Assembly (NCBI GenBank): GCA_027946365.1 | Contig: JAPEUQ010000001.1 | Coordinates: 186,001-250,000, forward strand | Direction: 5' to 3' | Length of the DNA stretch: 64,000 bases | DNA from: Kalmusia sp. IMI 367209 | Taxonomy: Eukaryota > Ascomycota > Dothideomycetes > Pleosporales > Didymosphaeriaceae | Shown here: positions 55,367 to 64,000 of the stretch, one piece after another | Numbering within the stretch: position 1 is the first letter of the stretch | Layout of the letters: the number at the start of each line of letters is the position of its first letter | Translations under genes and position numbers: made by a program | The notes under the pieces: generated by a model | Told to the model about the DNA's origin: nothing | The model's database searches: none | The model's input: only the letters and a program-made list of their open reading frames with translations

Positions 55367-56866
55367 ATGGAGCTGCTGGACCTGCCTCCCGAGATCTTCC
55401 AGCGCATCATACAGAAACATGTGGGCAGAGTTGGACTTTGCAAGGCGTGGAAGCAGCGAGAAGTCTGCAGTAAGTGCCAAAATCCCGACTCGCAGATCCG
55501 TACACGCATTGTCGGCCAAGCGATACGCAAATCTATCACACGCACGATGACCGTTCCCTGGCTTCTATCCTGCAGCCATATAGGTAGGATTTTTACTAAT
55601 GGTAGCACCTCAGAAACATTCAACACCTTCATCACCGAAGAGGTCTTCGGGCGCCAGCCGATGAAGGTCTACTCTCGCGCCTCGAGCAAGCAGTTGTTTC
55701 GCAACGGCTTGGATATCTTCTTTGAGTATCGTGTTGCTGCCCCATATGACGCGCACGATTTTATGCTCTCAGTAGTTCGCAAGGCTGTTAACGGGATCAT
55801 GAATATCACCCAAGAGGATTCCAACGATATACGAGCAAATTACATCAAGGAAATCGCTATTGCCATCAAGGAATATTGCAGGGACATAAAAGGCTTGATC
55901 ATGGATCAGGGAAAACGAGCTACACGTTTGTCAGCAAAAGACTCGGATGACGCACTCTTGCTTTGCCTAGTGGCCGGTATGGGCAATGCGAAACTGGCTC
56001 ATAAAGTCCTCAAACACTGCCCCGCTCTATGGAAGTCAACATACTGTTTTGGCCTGCCCATCGAAGTGGCTGTTCGCGCCAAAGATCTAGATATGGTGAA
56101 GCTGTTTCTCCAGGACCCCCAATCGTCGGACAAGAGCAAGACATCGTCGCTCTTCACGCCAGTCGTAAGTCAGCAAATGAAGAGTTACTACCAGGACATA
56201 CCGCAAGATTTCTTGAAAGAACTCCTTTCCTTGTATGTTGCCATCCTTGGCCGACCTCCTGGCGTGTATTGTGGTCTATGGTTCGCCGATGCTGTGATTT
56301 CACAGAAGATTGTTCTTGTTGAAGAGATTTTGGATATGGGCTTCACCCCGGCTCTTGCTAAAACCTACCGTACAAAGTGTATGGTATCATCTGCCGGCCT
56401 CAGATTCCGCAACGATCTTATGAAACTTCTACTGGAGAGAAAGATTTTCAGCACCAGGAAGTCATATACAATTCTGTTCGATCGATCGATTAGCACAAAG
56501 GAAGATATGCTAGAAGAGTCTATACTAAATTACGCTGTCCGCAACAGGGACCAAGGTCTAGCTACAGTCGCTCTGGAAGCTGGTGCGGAGCCTGACGGTA
56601 TATTCACCTCCCGAGCACTCGATCGCGAGTATCCCATTCGCACTGCGGTCGTGAATGATGTGTTTGATGATCCCATGATGGTGGAGCTTCTTCTTGAATA
56701 TGGAGCAGATCCTGAAGGTGGCGATGATTTCTACAATGAGCGTATTATAGACAGCATTCCAAGGCGCTCCTTAATGCACAGGGTGATCAAGAAGGCCATC
56801 AAAACCAAGCACGCGACCAAGAAAGCCAACAAGAAGGGCAATAAGACCACTCGCTCTATCAAATGA
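55367..56866 (+). CDS. F-box-like / ankyrin-repeat protein, 499 aa
   Basis: A single exon starts at ATG 55367 (MELLDLPPEIFQRIIQKHVG), which begins an F-box-like helix pair. The frame extends upstream without an ATG, so 55367 is the natural start. Ankyrin-type helices recur along the chain: DSDDALLLCLVAGMGNAKLA, GLPIEVAVRAKDLDMVKLFL, ESILNYAVRNRDQGLATVAL and DPMMVELLLEYGADPEGGDD. The C-terminus is very Lys-rich (KKAIKTKHATKKANKKGNKT). Many dothideomycete genomes carry families of such proteins, presumably substrate adaptors for ubiquitin ligases or of unknown role. It sits directly next to the RiPP-type pair; membership in that cluster is possible but not supported by any motif. Confidence 0.75.
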   Translation: MELLDLPPEIFQRIIQKHVGRVGLCKAWKQREVCSKCQNPDSQIRTRIVGQAIRKSITRTMTVPWLLSCSHIGRIFTNGSTSETFNTFITEEVFGRQPMKVYSRASSKQLFRNGLDIFFEYRVAAPYDAHDFMLSVVRKAVNGIMNITQEDSNDIRANYIKEIAIAIKEYCRDIKGLIMDQGKRATRLSAKDSDDALLLCLVAGMGNAKLAHKVLKHCPALWKSTYCFGLPIEVAVRAKDLDMVKLFLQDPQSSDKSKTSSLFTPVVSQQMKSYYQDIPQDFLKELLSLYVAILGRPPGVYCGLWFADAVISQKIVLVEEILDMGFTPALAKTYRTKCMVSSAGLRFRNDLMKLLLERKIFSTRKSYTILFDRSISTKEDMLEESILNYAVRNRDQGLATVALEAGAEPDGIFTSRALDREYPIRTAVVNDVFDDPMMVELLLEYGADPEGGDDFYNERIIDSIPRRSLMHRVIKKAIKTKHATKKANKKGNKTTRSIK

Positions 56867-57369
56867 GGCCGGCTGACCAATATTATCTTGGTATATGCCT
56901 GGCATCTTCAATATTGTAAATATTTGAAAAAGGCGTAAGAAGTATGTCAAAGCTGACTTCCACAGTGCTCTTTTTCCTTGAACCCGTACTGAATCGGACT
57001 GTCGGCATTGGCTCTCAATCAAGTGGATAGGCTCTTTGGATGCGTCGGCGTCATTAAGAGACAACGCACCTTCGCTGACGATTGCTTGGACCAAGGTTTT
57101 CACGTCTAGAATCAACAGTCTCACAAAAGAAGATATACTGAGATTCACTTTCCTTCTTCCTGCCGAACTTGGTCATGGAAAAGTTTCACGAACCCTCTGC
57201 TGGCGTTTCAAATAGACATTGAACTCTATGGTCAGAGCAAAGACTCACGTAGCAATGTGTGCTTAAATATTGGCATGAATCAATCGAACTTTCTCAATTA
57301 GCTCTCCCTTTTCCACCTTTGACTCAAGGTAAATAATCTATCTCGACCCCACCATCTCCTTCCCTGAAC
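56867..57369. other. Convergent 3' spacer
   Basis: About 500 bases between the ankyrin-like gene (+) and the UstYa-family gene (-). No gene is recognised. Confidence 0.6.
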
Positions 57370-58423
57370 TTATAATCCCATCCCTCCACCCGCCCCATAT
57401 CCGCCGCCCTCCTCCGCCCACCCAAGTAGCCCCTCATAATTACTACACATATGCCCCGTATGGAAATTCGGATACGGAGTACTCAGCCCCTTCACCCACC
57501 TGAACGTCACTATACTAGCGTCCGCGGTGCACATCAGCCTCTGTCTGATGACATCGACACAGTGTTCTAGATGCGCCTCCTCGATGTCAGGCAGGTCGGC
57601 GATTTTGCCAGCGAGATGCGAGAAGAGGGGATTGCTGGGGTCTTTGTCGTAGTGGTGGCGCGCCCAGATTGCTTCGAGACAGTGTAGTTGGTGCGCGGAT
57701 TCGAGGTAGCCGATATAGCCCTAGGAGAAATTAATGCTGGGGAAAGGGGAGAGTGAGGGGGGACGCACGCCGCCAGCGCTCTTGGGCCATTGGACGGAGT
57801 CGGTCGAGAGGCCGAGTTGGGAGATTTCATTAGCGGTCAGATTGAGTGCTGGAGTGACGGTGAGATGATCCCACGCTGCCATTGTGTCCTTTGTGGGGCC
57901 CTTGGGGTATGCTGTCAGTCTGTCAGTAGGTTTGAAACACGTGCGACTGAAGCGTGGCAACAAAGCACCAGTTCTCGGTGCTGGTTGTCCACTCACCTTT
58001 GTATGGTGTCTTCTCCCAGAAGGCCGTTTTGAAGATTCTGGTTAACGTGAGTTTCGAACGTAGATACTTGGTTGGAAATTGCTCACTCGTAATGAAGTGG
58101 TCGCTTGGAATTCACATATGCAGGTGCTACCGCATTTGTCAGCCCCAGTCAAGGAAACACGAGCAAGCGCTCTTACAATAAAGATCCTTTGAATGCTCAG
58201 ATTGAGGTGCGGTGTTCCTTTGCCCAGCGAGTATGATTAAGAGCAACATGATTGTAATACCATGAGCAAGCCAGTGCAAGGACGACGAAAATCGAGATAC
58301 TTTTGCCATCACGGACGATGGTCGTGATCGGTGCAAATCTAATGAACCTCCATCATCTGAAGATTCGTTGCCTCGTAGTAGCTTTTCTTCATCTTGTGAT
58401 AGTTTAACGTATGAAGGAGGCAT
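57370..58423 (-). CDS. UstYa-family (DUF3328) RiPP-modifying oxidase
   Basis: The model is complement(57370..57720, 57769..57911, 57997..58037, 58087..58126, 58177..58423), 273 aa, with four introns of 48-85 nt and consistent phases. The start is ATG 58423 (MPPSYVKLSQDEEKLL). One transmembrane helix is seen at about residues 50-70 (HWLAHGITIMLLLIILAGQ). After it come SPAYVNSKRPLHYE and DTMAAWDHL, the usual UstYa blocks. The two signature motifs are present: HQLHC at 167-171 and HLEHC at 207-211 (HxxHC...HxxHC), the latter in EEAHLEHCVDVIRQRLMC. Known family role: oxidases in ustiloxin, phomopsin and asperipin pathways that crosslink side chains of a ribosomal core peptide, anchored in the secretory pathway. 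It is transcribed away from a repeat precursor 767 bases to the right, which fits that role. Two small exons (40 and 41 nt) explain why no continuous frame shows the protein. Confidence 0.9.
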
Positions 58424-59190
58424 GACATTAGAGAAAGCGACAGCAGAATGAGAGAGACGCAAAATATGAGGCGTGTGAAGGCAACCCTATGCCTTTGTTT
58501 CGAGTGGTAAGCTCAATCAATGTTCGGATGGTTCTTCACTACTTGCCCCTCGAATTGCATCATCATGGATTACAATCTTATCAGCATCTGATCGCTGTAA
58601 TATTCAACCCCGCTTTCATACTACGAACGGAAGGAGGGCAGATACCACGGTTGTGAGTACGGGAACTGCGTAGAGGGATCAGCCAATCAAAGTGACGATG
58701 AAATGTATGGCAAAGCTTATTGATCATAAGCACTGTCAGATATGCTTCTTTGCTGATTGCGCAGGAACGCTATGGTGCAATTGCCTTACCAGGAGGGGTA
58801 GGTGTTAAATCGGCAGATAACGTGCGACTGGAGCTAAATCGACGTTGACGGTCGCAAGATGGTAGTTATCCGGTGGGGGCTGTGAATCCTTCTTTGTATA
58901 ACCATATTCGGAAGGTTCGGATTTGGCTAACGCGAAGATAGTCATCGCTTATGCAGGATAATCCTCGCAGTATTGCTGCTTTTAGCAAGCATGTATACCA
59001 CCAGGGTTACACGCTGTGAGGGGATATTGGCTGATGCTTCGAGTGTCGTCAATAGCAGTGATAGTCACGACGGTGAGATCCACAAATCCAGATCCAAAAG
59101 TAATGGATATAAATTTCGGCGCGGTGCATGGATCGATCTTACCAGTGCTTCTTCGTGTACACGCCAGTCTGTCTAGCTAGAATCTATAAC
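58424..59190. promoter_or_regulatory. Shared bidirectional promoter, UstYa and precursor
   Basis: This 767-base region separates the start codons of two divergently transcribed genes, the usual layout for co-regulated pathway genes. A TATAAAT string lies 77 bases before the precursor ATG. No open frame of note is present. Binding sites for a regulator could not be assigned with confidence. Confidence 0.6.
59108..59114 (+). promoter_or_regulatory. TATA box of the precursor gene
   Basis: TATAAAT lies 77 bases upstream of the chosen ATG (59191), a normal distance for a fungal TATA element given a short leader. It also argues for starting at 59191 rather than the upstream in-frame ATG at 59128, which would leave only about 14 bases of leader. 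Confidence 0.55.
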
Positions 59191-59760
59191 ATGCATTCAA
59201 AGTTCATCATCGCTGTGGCTGCGGCCCTCAATAGCGCCGTCCTTGCTGCACCGGTTTCTGCACGTAGGTTTGCCTTCTGTGAGAATATTTGGTATTATCG
59301 CTTACTAAACAATTCAGCTGCGGCCCCTATCGAATTTGGAGCAGCGGCGTATCGACCTCTGTATAAGGAGGCAGAGGATGCTGGGCTTGTCCCCGGGAAA
59401 GCAAAGCGTGCGGCCCCTATTGAATTTGGAGCTGCGGCGTATCGACCTCTGTATAAGGAAGCAGAAAATGCTGGACTTGTCCCCGAAAAGCGGGCTGCCC
59501 CCGTCGAATTTGCTGGAATCTCGTACTCGCGCTTGTATAAAGAAGCGGAGGAGGCTGGTTTGGCGGCGGACAAGGCGAAACGTGCCGCCCCCGTTGAATT
59601 TGCTGGAATTTCGTACTCGCGCTTGTACAAAGAAGCGGAGGAGGCTGGTTTGGCGGCGGACAAGGCGAAGCGTGCAGCTCCCGTGGAGTTTGCCGGAATT
59701 TCGTACTCGCGCTTGTATAAAGACGCGGAGAAGGCTGGACTCGTCAAGGATGAAGAGTAG
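59191..59760 (+). CDS. Secreted RiPP precursor with five Kex2-bounded repeats
   Basis: The model is join(59191..59263, 59318..59760), 171 aa. Exon 1 encodes a signal peptide (MHSKFIIAVAAALNSAVLA) and ends inside a Pro codon. A 54-nt intron follows with a GTAGGT donor, TTACTAAAC branch and TTCAG acceptor. Exon 2 is almost entirely five tandem units of 28-30 residues. Each unit starts AAP[IV]EF, contains a Y-x-x-L-Y-K core (AAYRPLYKEAE in units 1-2, ISYSRLYK[ED]AE in units 3-5) and an A-G-L tail. Units 1-4 end in Lys-Arg, the Kex2 site; unit 5 ends at the stop. This is the architecture of dikaritin precursors and of other Kex2-processed repeat proteins. The neighbouring UstYa-family oxidase supports a modified cyclic peptide. 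The mature product, its crosslink and its activity are unknown. The in-frame ATG at 59128 would bury the signal peptide and is rejected. Confidence 0.9.
   Translation: MHSKFIIAVAAALNSAVLAAPVSARRFAFCENIWYYRLLNNSAAAPIEFGAAAYRPLYKEAEDAGLVPGKAKRAAPIEFGAAAYRPLYKEAENAGLVPEKRAAPVEFAGISYSRLYKEAEEAGLAADKAKRAAPVEFAGISYSRLYKEAEEAGLAADKAKRAAPVEFAGISYSRLYKDAEKAGLVKDEE
59320..59757 (+). repeat. Five in-frame peptide-coding tandem units
   Basis: Units lie at 59320-59409, 59410-59493, 59494-59583, 59584-59673 and 59674-59757. Lengths are 30, 28, 30, 30 and 28 codons. Units 1-2 form one sequence class and units 3-5 another. Units 3 and 4 encode identical peptides and differ by five bases, all synonymous. Lys-Arg codons close units 1-4 at 59404-59409, 59488-59493, 59578-59583 and 59668-59673. 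Confidence 0.95.
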
Positions 59761-60198
59761 AAGCACTGGTATTGTGCTGCCTAGCAGTAGCTACATCGCC
59801 TGCAATGGGGCCATATGTGGGATTACGGTCAGTTTTCAGGGGCGCTGTCTATTCTAATATGGACGGTGATGAAGGACACCTTTGATGTAGTACGCCTTAA
59901 AGGCCTACGCAGAAGCGATGCTCAGTTCGCACAAAGAATAAGCTCTATATGAAGATGATGTGATGTATCCATAGCACTCGGGCAAAAGTGTTTTGGGATG
60001 GCTGAGCAATTTAGAGTTACAGTACCATATCAGACGATTGCGGACCTCCGGTGGCCTGTGCCTCGCTTATGTAATATCGATATGCGGGACAGGGAAGTCG
60101 CGACGTGGTGTCCGGTTGCGTAGTCGACATGGTCTACAACTAATATGATTTTGCGCACTTCCAAGCCTCGACAGCCACCCGGAAATATTTAATATACC
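59761..60198. other. Intergenic, 0.4 kb
   Basis: Contains the 3' side of the precursor gene and the promoter of the Sec39 gene. No gene is seen. Confidence 0.6.
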
Positions 60199-63036
60199 AT
60201 GGCTGAGCTGCAGAAGCTTGAGAAGCTTTCAGCGTCGCACTGCGTCCTCCTCGCCGTTCATTACGCCAACGAATCCAACATCATTGCCCTGCGCGCATTG
60301 ACAGCCCTCCGCGACACCGATCTCGATGTCGAGCTCGTTCTGCAGATTTTATTGACATACCTTCCTGAAGGTCTCGATCCATCCGTGTACCTCGAGTACC
60401 TCGACGAGCTCGCAAGCAATAACCGTACACCTGGCGACGACCCCGCCGCCGCACTCGACGTTTCTCCAGTAGAGGAGTTGTCAAACTCACAAGCACGGAA
60501 GAAGCGGCGGAAACTGGGGCTTCTGCCCATCGTACACCCTCTATACAAGGCTGAGACGGAGCTCGACTTCTTCACACACTTCCTTATCCACCGCGCACAC
60601 CGCGTCGATGCTGAAACTGGGCTGCTCAACACAATCCCCCAACTGATTGTTCCTTTCCTGGGCTATTCTGAATATATACGGATATGGCTTATATCTACTG
60701 CACTGCCGCTCCTCCGATTGACATACGAATACTACCCTCAGAGCCCCGCTCTTTCGCTCGACGAGTTCGCTCGGTTGAAGGGTAGGCGGGCTGTTGACCT
60801 ACAGCTTTCGAACTTGCGTCGGTCGCATCAAAGTATTAAAGAAGAGGGGGATGCGGCACGAGACATCAGAGGCGTGATTGGTCCTTGGATATGCGGAGCG
60901 AATGAGCGCAAGAGGCGGAAACTTTCGCCGGATGACAGAAGAGCATCCGTAGCTGAAGCGCCTCCCCAAGAGCCCGAGGACTGGGAATGTTTGTTTGAGT
61001 GGCTGGTGCATACATCGAAAGAAGATTTTTCCCTGGTGTCATCCGCTATTATAGAGTGGGACGGCCCTGTTGACCTGGACCTGGGTGGTTTTGAGGAGGG
61101 ACGCGACTATGTCGATGACGAAACTCAACGCCGGCTAGAGCGTCGGTATGCACAAACAGCCTTGGCATGTTTATACCTCGTTGAGAATAGTCATGCGGAA
61201 ACCTTGCAGACAGCACATACTCTGCTTTCTCGAATATCTGATCTGTTGGGCCTGGAATCGCCGCCAGGGCTGAACGTAGCCGTCGACGCATTGCCGACCT
61301 GCGACCCGAACATGCCCATATTCCAGGAAGCAAAGGCTTCTACTCTCCAAGAAGAATCTATCACACGGCCCGATAACCCTCTCACACAACCAAATCAGGA
61401 TGCGGTACATCTTCTCGAACTGTTCCTCTTCTCCGCTTGCGTTCTGTCCAGCCTACAGCATTCTACATCTACTAGAGAGGCTGCACGGATGTTTCTCCGT
61501 AATGACTCTTCTGAGCAGCTTCTGCTTCTTCAGAAGATTGTCCACGCTCTTAGCACTAGGGGCAAACTCGACGGTGAACAATGGCGGGCGACTCGAGCTA
61601 AGCTCCTCTGGCTGTGGAACTGGGGTGCTGGCCCCCATGCGCAAGGAATATTCGGTCTTATTGACGGCAAGACGGTCGAGACAGAAATACTTAAGGGTCT
61701 TTTGGAGAGCAGCCAATATCCGTTGGCTATCCAATTATACGTTCGGCCAACTTCGGATCGTCCCTTGGCTCTTGTTGATGTTGAGAAAGTCATAGTAACG
61801 GCTGCAATGCATCACTACGACAACGCAAGTAACGGCAACCGGACGAGGGGTGGCATGAAGCGGGCGTCAGATATCGTAACGGCTTTCAAACCACACTTTG
61901 CCAAATCAGATCGCTTCCAAAGAATACAGGCCCTCCTTGCCGCAACACACGCTATGTCATTTTACTCGCTCATACTACAGCATGGTGTTCCATTCCAGCC
62001 AGTTAACATTAGAGTGAGTGCGGATCCACTGTCGCTGATCAAGAAACTGCTGGAGCAAAATCTGCGGAGCTACACACATCTCGACGACCTTATCTCTATT
62101 GGTCAAAACCTCGTTGTCGCTATGCCGTCAACCCTCATGGACGACGATTCAACTCACAATAACTTGAACGCGGTTGCCGTTGAGAAAAAGAAGGCAGCGG
62201 CGGAGCGCCGGGTGATAGGCATGACGGTGGAAGCAGCACTCGCAGAAGATGATTTTGAGACTGCCTACTCGTACGTGGTCAATAGACTTACACCGCACCA
62301 ACCAGACCCAGCGGAGTCTCCCTCTGTATCGACGTCATCTCAGCGCTTCTCTTTCGGTTCCTACGATTCAGTTACTCAGGAGGATGAGGGCGAGGATGTG
62401 GCATGGCGCGCCGCGCTCCAAGCTGGGCGTCACCGCTCGTCACCGTCGTCCTCGCTGAGCTGGTCGCAAACAAACACAGCTGCTCTCACAGCTGCCCGAC
62501 CCAACCTGCGAAGATTAGAGCAACGGATGGAGCTTCTCTCACAAGCCTTACTGCTTACGCCGGGTCGCCATTTAGAAGAGGTGTTGGCTGTGTGGAAAGA
62601 GTGTGAGACCGAAATGATGAACCTCTTGGCCGAAGAGACTGAAGCAGAAGAGCGACACAACGATGCTGCCGACCGCAGGCTTCCGGGAACTTTCGCCGAA
62701 GCAATCATAGTCCAGCCACGGCGCGAAGTCGGCAGAGGTGCAGTTGAAGAAGCGCCAATGGGTCTCTTCGACGTCGCTAGGGGCGCCGCAGCAGCCTTCT
62801 CGAAGAGTGCATTCCCTCTACGTGGAAATAATCGAACAGCATCAGGAGCCGAGAGCCGTGATCCGAACTATGATAGCGGACGTGTCTCCATGGACCTCAG
62901 CGACTCGGGCAGCATAAATAGCGCTGGCGACGAGCGGGTTAGGAAGAGAGATCAATTAGCTAATGCCGTGACTGGCGGATTGGCCAGTGGTCTGGGTTGG
63001 GTGCTCGGGGCCACGCCTGTGAATGAGCGACAGTAG
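60199..63036 (+). CDS. Sec39-domain protein (NRZ/Dsl1 tethering complex)
   Basis: A single exon of 945 aa starts at ATG 60199 (MAELQKLEKLSASHCVLLAV). The N-terminal Sec39 domain is recognised by YANESNIIALRALTALRD and DLDVELVLQILLTYLPEGL, followed by a long alpha-solenoid with no membrane segment (FEWLVHTSKEDFSLVSSAII, LLWLWNWGAGPHAQGIFGLI). The C-terminal 200 residues are partly disordered and end in a Gly/Ala-rich helix (GGLASGLGWVLGA). Yeast Sec39, with Dsl1 and Tip20, tethers Golgi-derived COPI vesicles at the ER; the animal counterpart is NBAS. The presence of this conserved gene marks the right boundary of the RiPP-type locus. Confidence 0.88.
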   Translation: MAELQKLEKLSASHCVLLAVHYANESNIIALRALTALRDTDLDVELVLQILLTYLPEGLDPSVYLEYLDELASNNRTPGDDPAAALDVSPVEELSNSQARKKRRKLGLLPIVHPLYKAETELDFFTHFLIHRAHRVDAETGLLNTIPQLIVPFLGYSEYIRIWLISTALPLLRLTYEYYPQSPALSLDEFARLKGRRAVDLQLSNLRRSHQSIKEEGDAARDIRGVIGPWICGANERKRRKLSPDDRRASVAEAPPQEPEDWECLFEWLVHTSKEDFSLVSSAIIEWDGPVDLDLGGFEEGRDYVDDETQRRLERRYAQTALACLYLVENSHAETLQTAHTLLSRISDLLGLESPPGLNVAVDALPTCDPNMPIFQEAKASTLQEESITRPDNPLTQPNQDAVHLLELFLFSACVLSSLQHSTSTREAARMFLRNDSSEQLLLLQKIVHALSTRGKLDGEQWRATRAKLLWLWNWGAGPHAQGIFGLIDGKTVETEILKGLLESSQYPLAIQLYVRPTSDRPLALVDVEKVIVTAAMHHYDNASNGNRTRGGMKRASDIVTAFKPHFAKSDRFQRIQALLAATHAMSFYSLILQHGVPFQPVNIRVSADPLSLIKKLLEQNLRSYTHLDDLISIGQNLVVAMPSTLMDDDSTHNNLNAVAVEKKKAAAERRVIGMTVEAALAEDDFETAYSYVVNRLTPHQPDPAESPSVSTSSQRFSFGSYDSVTQEDEGEDVAWRAALQAGRHRSSPSSSLSWSQTNTAALTAARPNLRRLEQRMELLSQALLLTPGRHLEEVLAVWKECETEMMNLLAEETEAEERHNDAADRRLPGTFAEAIIVQPRREVGRGAVEEAPMGLFDVARGAAAAFSKSAFPLRGNNRTASGAESRDPNYDSGRVSMDLSDSGSINSAGDERVRKRDQLANAVTGGLASGLGWVLGATPVNERQ

Positions 63037-63555
63037 CTTCCTTCACGCGTTAACGTAGTAAATGATTGTTACGTTCCAATTTGGCAGCCGTGCTTGACGT
63101 TTGGTGCGTACGCTCTATATCATAAGTGTCTCACCACGACACACCTCCCGATTGCCCATTGACCTCGAGAAACGTTGTGCTTGGTGGCAAAAACATCATA
63201 CTTGCACTGCAGCATTCCTTCATGTCTCAAATCCCTTCTTCATCGGTTCTCCTCGGCCCCGTTCTCGTGCTGCTTTCGCAAGTCGCTCCTTCCTCAACAA
63301 CATCGCACCACCCTACCCACCTGCAAAGCCCAGCCAGCCAGCCAGCCAACCAGCCAACCGAGTCTATCCGTCCCTCACACCCTCACTTGAGCATCACCAA
63401 CCTACCATCCTACCCAACCTGACCCGACAACAAACGCCCTACACCGAGTCCGTTGTATGAAGATCTCCTCCTCTCCCATCACTCTCCAACACACCTTCCG
63501 CTCGATCTGTCTTGCCTCCAACAAAAATTCTCGCAGCAAAACACCATCAATCAAC
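63037..63555. other. Intergenic promoter region, pyrimidine-rich
   Basis: Contains the 3' side of Sec39 and the promoter/leader of the secreted small protein. A CAGCCAGCCAGCCAACCAGC array (imperfect CAGC/CAAC tandem repeat) lies near 63330-63360. Confidence 0.55.
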
Positions 63556-63976
63556 ATGCACGCTCTCGCCCTCCTCGCCCTCCTCATCACCCTCGCCCTC
63601 GGCGCACCCACCACGTCCTCGCCCCGCATCTACCTCGCCACGTCCCCCCAAGCCGGCTGCGCCTCCCAGCGCGATCCACCAATCTACCTCTCGCCAGCCG
63701 ACGGATGCTACGCCTTCGCGCCGGGCACGCACAGCCTGCGCGTCGTGGGCGTCGGCTTCCCGGAGATCCTGAAGTACAACAGCCGTAAGTTTTCTTTTAC
63801 ACTTTGACGAAGGGGGAGGGCGGTAGATTTGTTAACGGAGGGACGTAGTGCGCGTGTATCCTGGTGTTGACTGCACGGGGGGCTGGAGCCTTGAGCCGGC
63901 GACTACGTGTTTTCGGGAGGGATGTGCATGTAGCGATGTTAGTGCGTACAGGAGCATTCAGGTTGTTCAGGAGTAG
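63556..63976 (+). CDS. Small secreted cysteine-rich protein, 118 aa
   Basis: The model is join(63556..63784, 63849..63976). The start is the ATG at 63556 because it opens directly with a signal peptide (MHALALLALLITLALGAPTT); an in-frame ATG at 63457 would place 33 extra residues before it. The 64-nt intron has a GTAAGT donor and a GTAG acceptor and is phase 1. The mature part contains six cysteines, at 35, 51, 85, 97, 102 and 104, including a CFREGCAC cluster, enough for three disulfides. Length, secretion signal and cysteine content fit the loose class of effector-like small secreted proteins of plant-associated fungi. I recognise no family, and function is unknown. It is not obviously part of the neighbouring RiPP locus. 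Confidence 0.78.
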
Positions 63977-64000
63977 GGTTGTGGTCTGGGTGCGCCGTTC

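Noticed and set aside
59295..59766. Two 150-codon minus-strand frames over the precursor gene
   Set aside because: They are mirror images of the tandem repeats; the plus strand has the signal peptide, intron signals and Lys-Arg sites.
1..64000. CRISPR arrays, bacterial operons, rRNA genes, telomeric repeats
   Set aside because: None seen; the gene structure is eukaryotic throughout.

Overview
The window looks like nuclear DNA of a filamentous ascomycete (Pezizomycotina). Genes carry short introns (about 45-190 nt) with GTATGT/GTAAGT donors, CTAAC/CTGAC-type branch sites and CAG/TAG acceptors. The gene content is typically fungal: Zn(II)2Cys6 regulators, a HET-domain gene, a UstYa-family protein, and single-copy housekeeping genes such as prp45, TAF11, uL4 and Sec39. 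A dothideomycete is my best guess, from overall impression only. No plasmid, viral or bacterial features were seen.

Left part (0-13 kb): an unknown protein, a small unknown protein, a complex I twin-CX9C subunit, a forkhead/FHA regulator and a family-3 beta-glucosidase. The glucosidase frame is broken by an extra C inside its catalytic half, and its signal peptide also lies out of frame with its ATG. Next (14.7-18.5 kb) a HET-domain gene and a Zn2Cys6 regulator converge. About 3.7 kb without a recognisable gene follows. From 22 to 38 kb there are mostly conserved genes: a repeat-bearing disordered protein, Prp45/SNW, TAF11, ribosomal protein uL4 with a GC-AG first intron, and a large dual-specificity phosphatase. 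A second gene-poor stretch (38-42 kb) precedes a J-domain protein, a metallophosphoesterase and a Ulp1-type (C48) cysteine protease.

Right part (52.7-64 kb) is the most interesting. It holds a Zn2Cys6 regulator and an F-box/ankyrin-like gene. A UstYa-family (DUF3328) oxidase follows, transcribed divergently from a secreted precursor made of five tandem peptide units separated by Lys-Arg sites. An oxidase of this family beside a Kex2-processed repeat precursor is the signature of a dikaritin-type ribosomally made peptide (RiPP) locus. Two core variants are encoded (units 1-2 and units 3-5). The locus is compact: no methyltransferase, tyrosinase or S41 peptidase gene was seen in the window, and the housekeeping gene Sec39 closes it on the right. 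At the far right lies a small secreted cysteine-rich protein, an effector-like candidate.

Exon coordinates were worked out by eye from splice signals, reading-frame phase and protein similarity remembered for each family. They are models, not transcript-supported structures.
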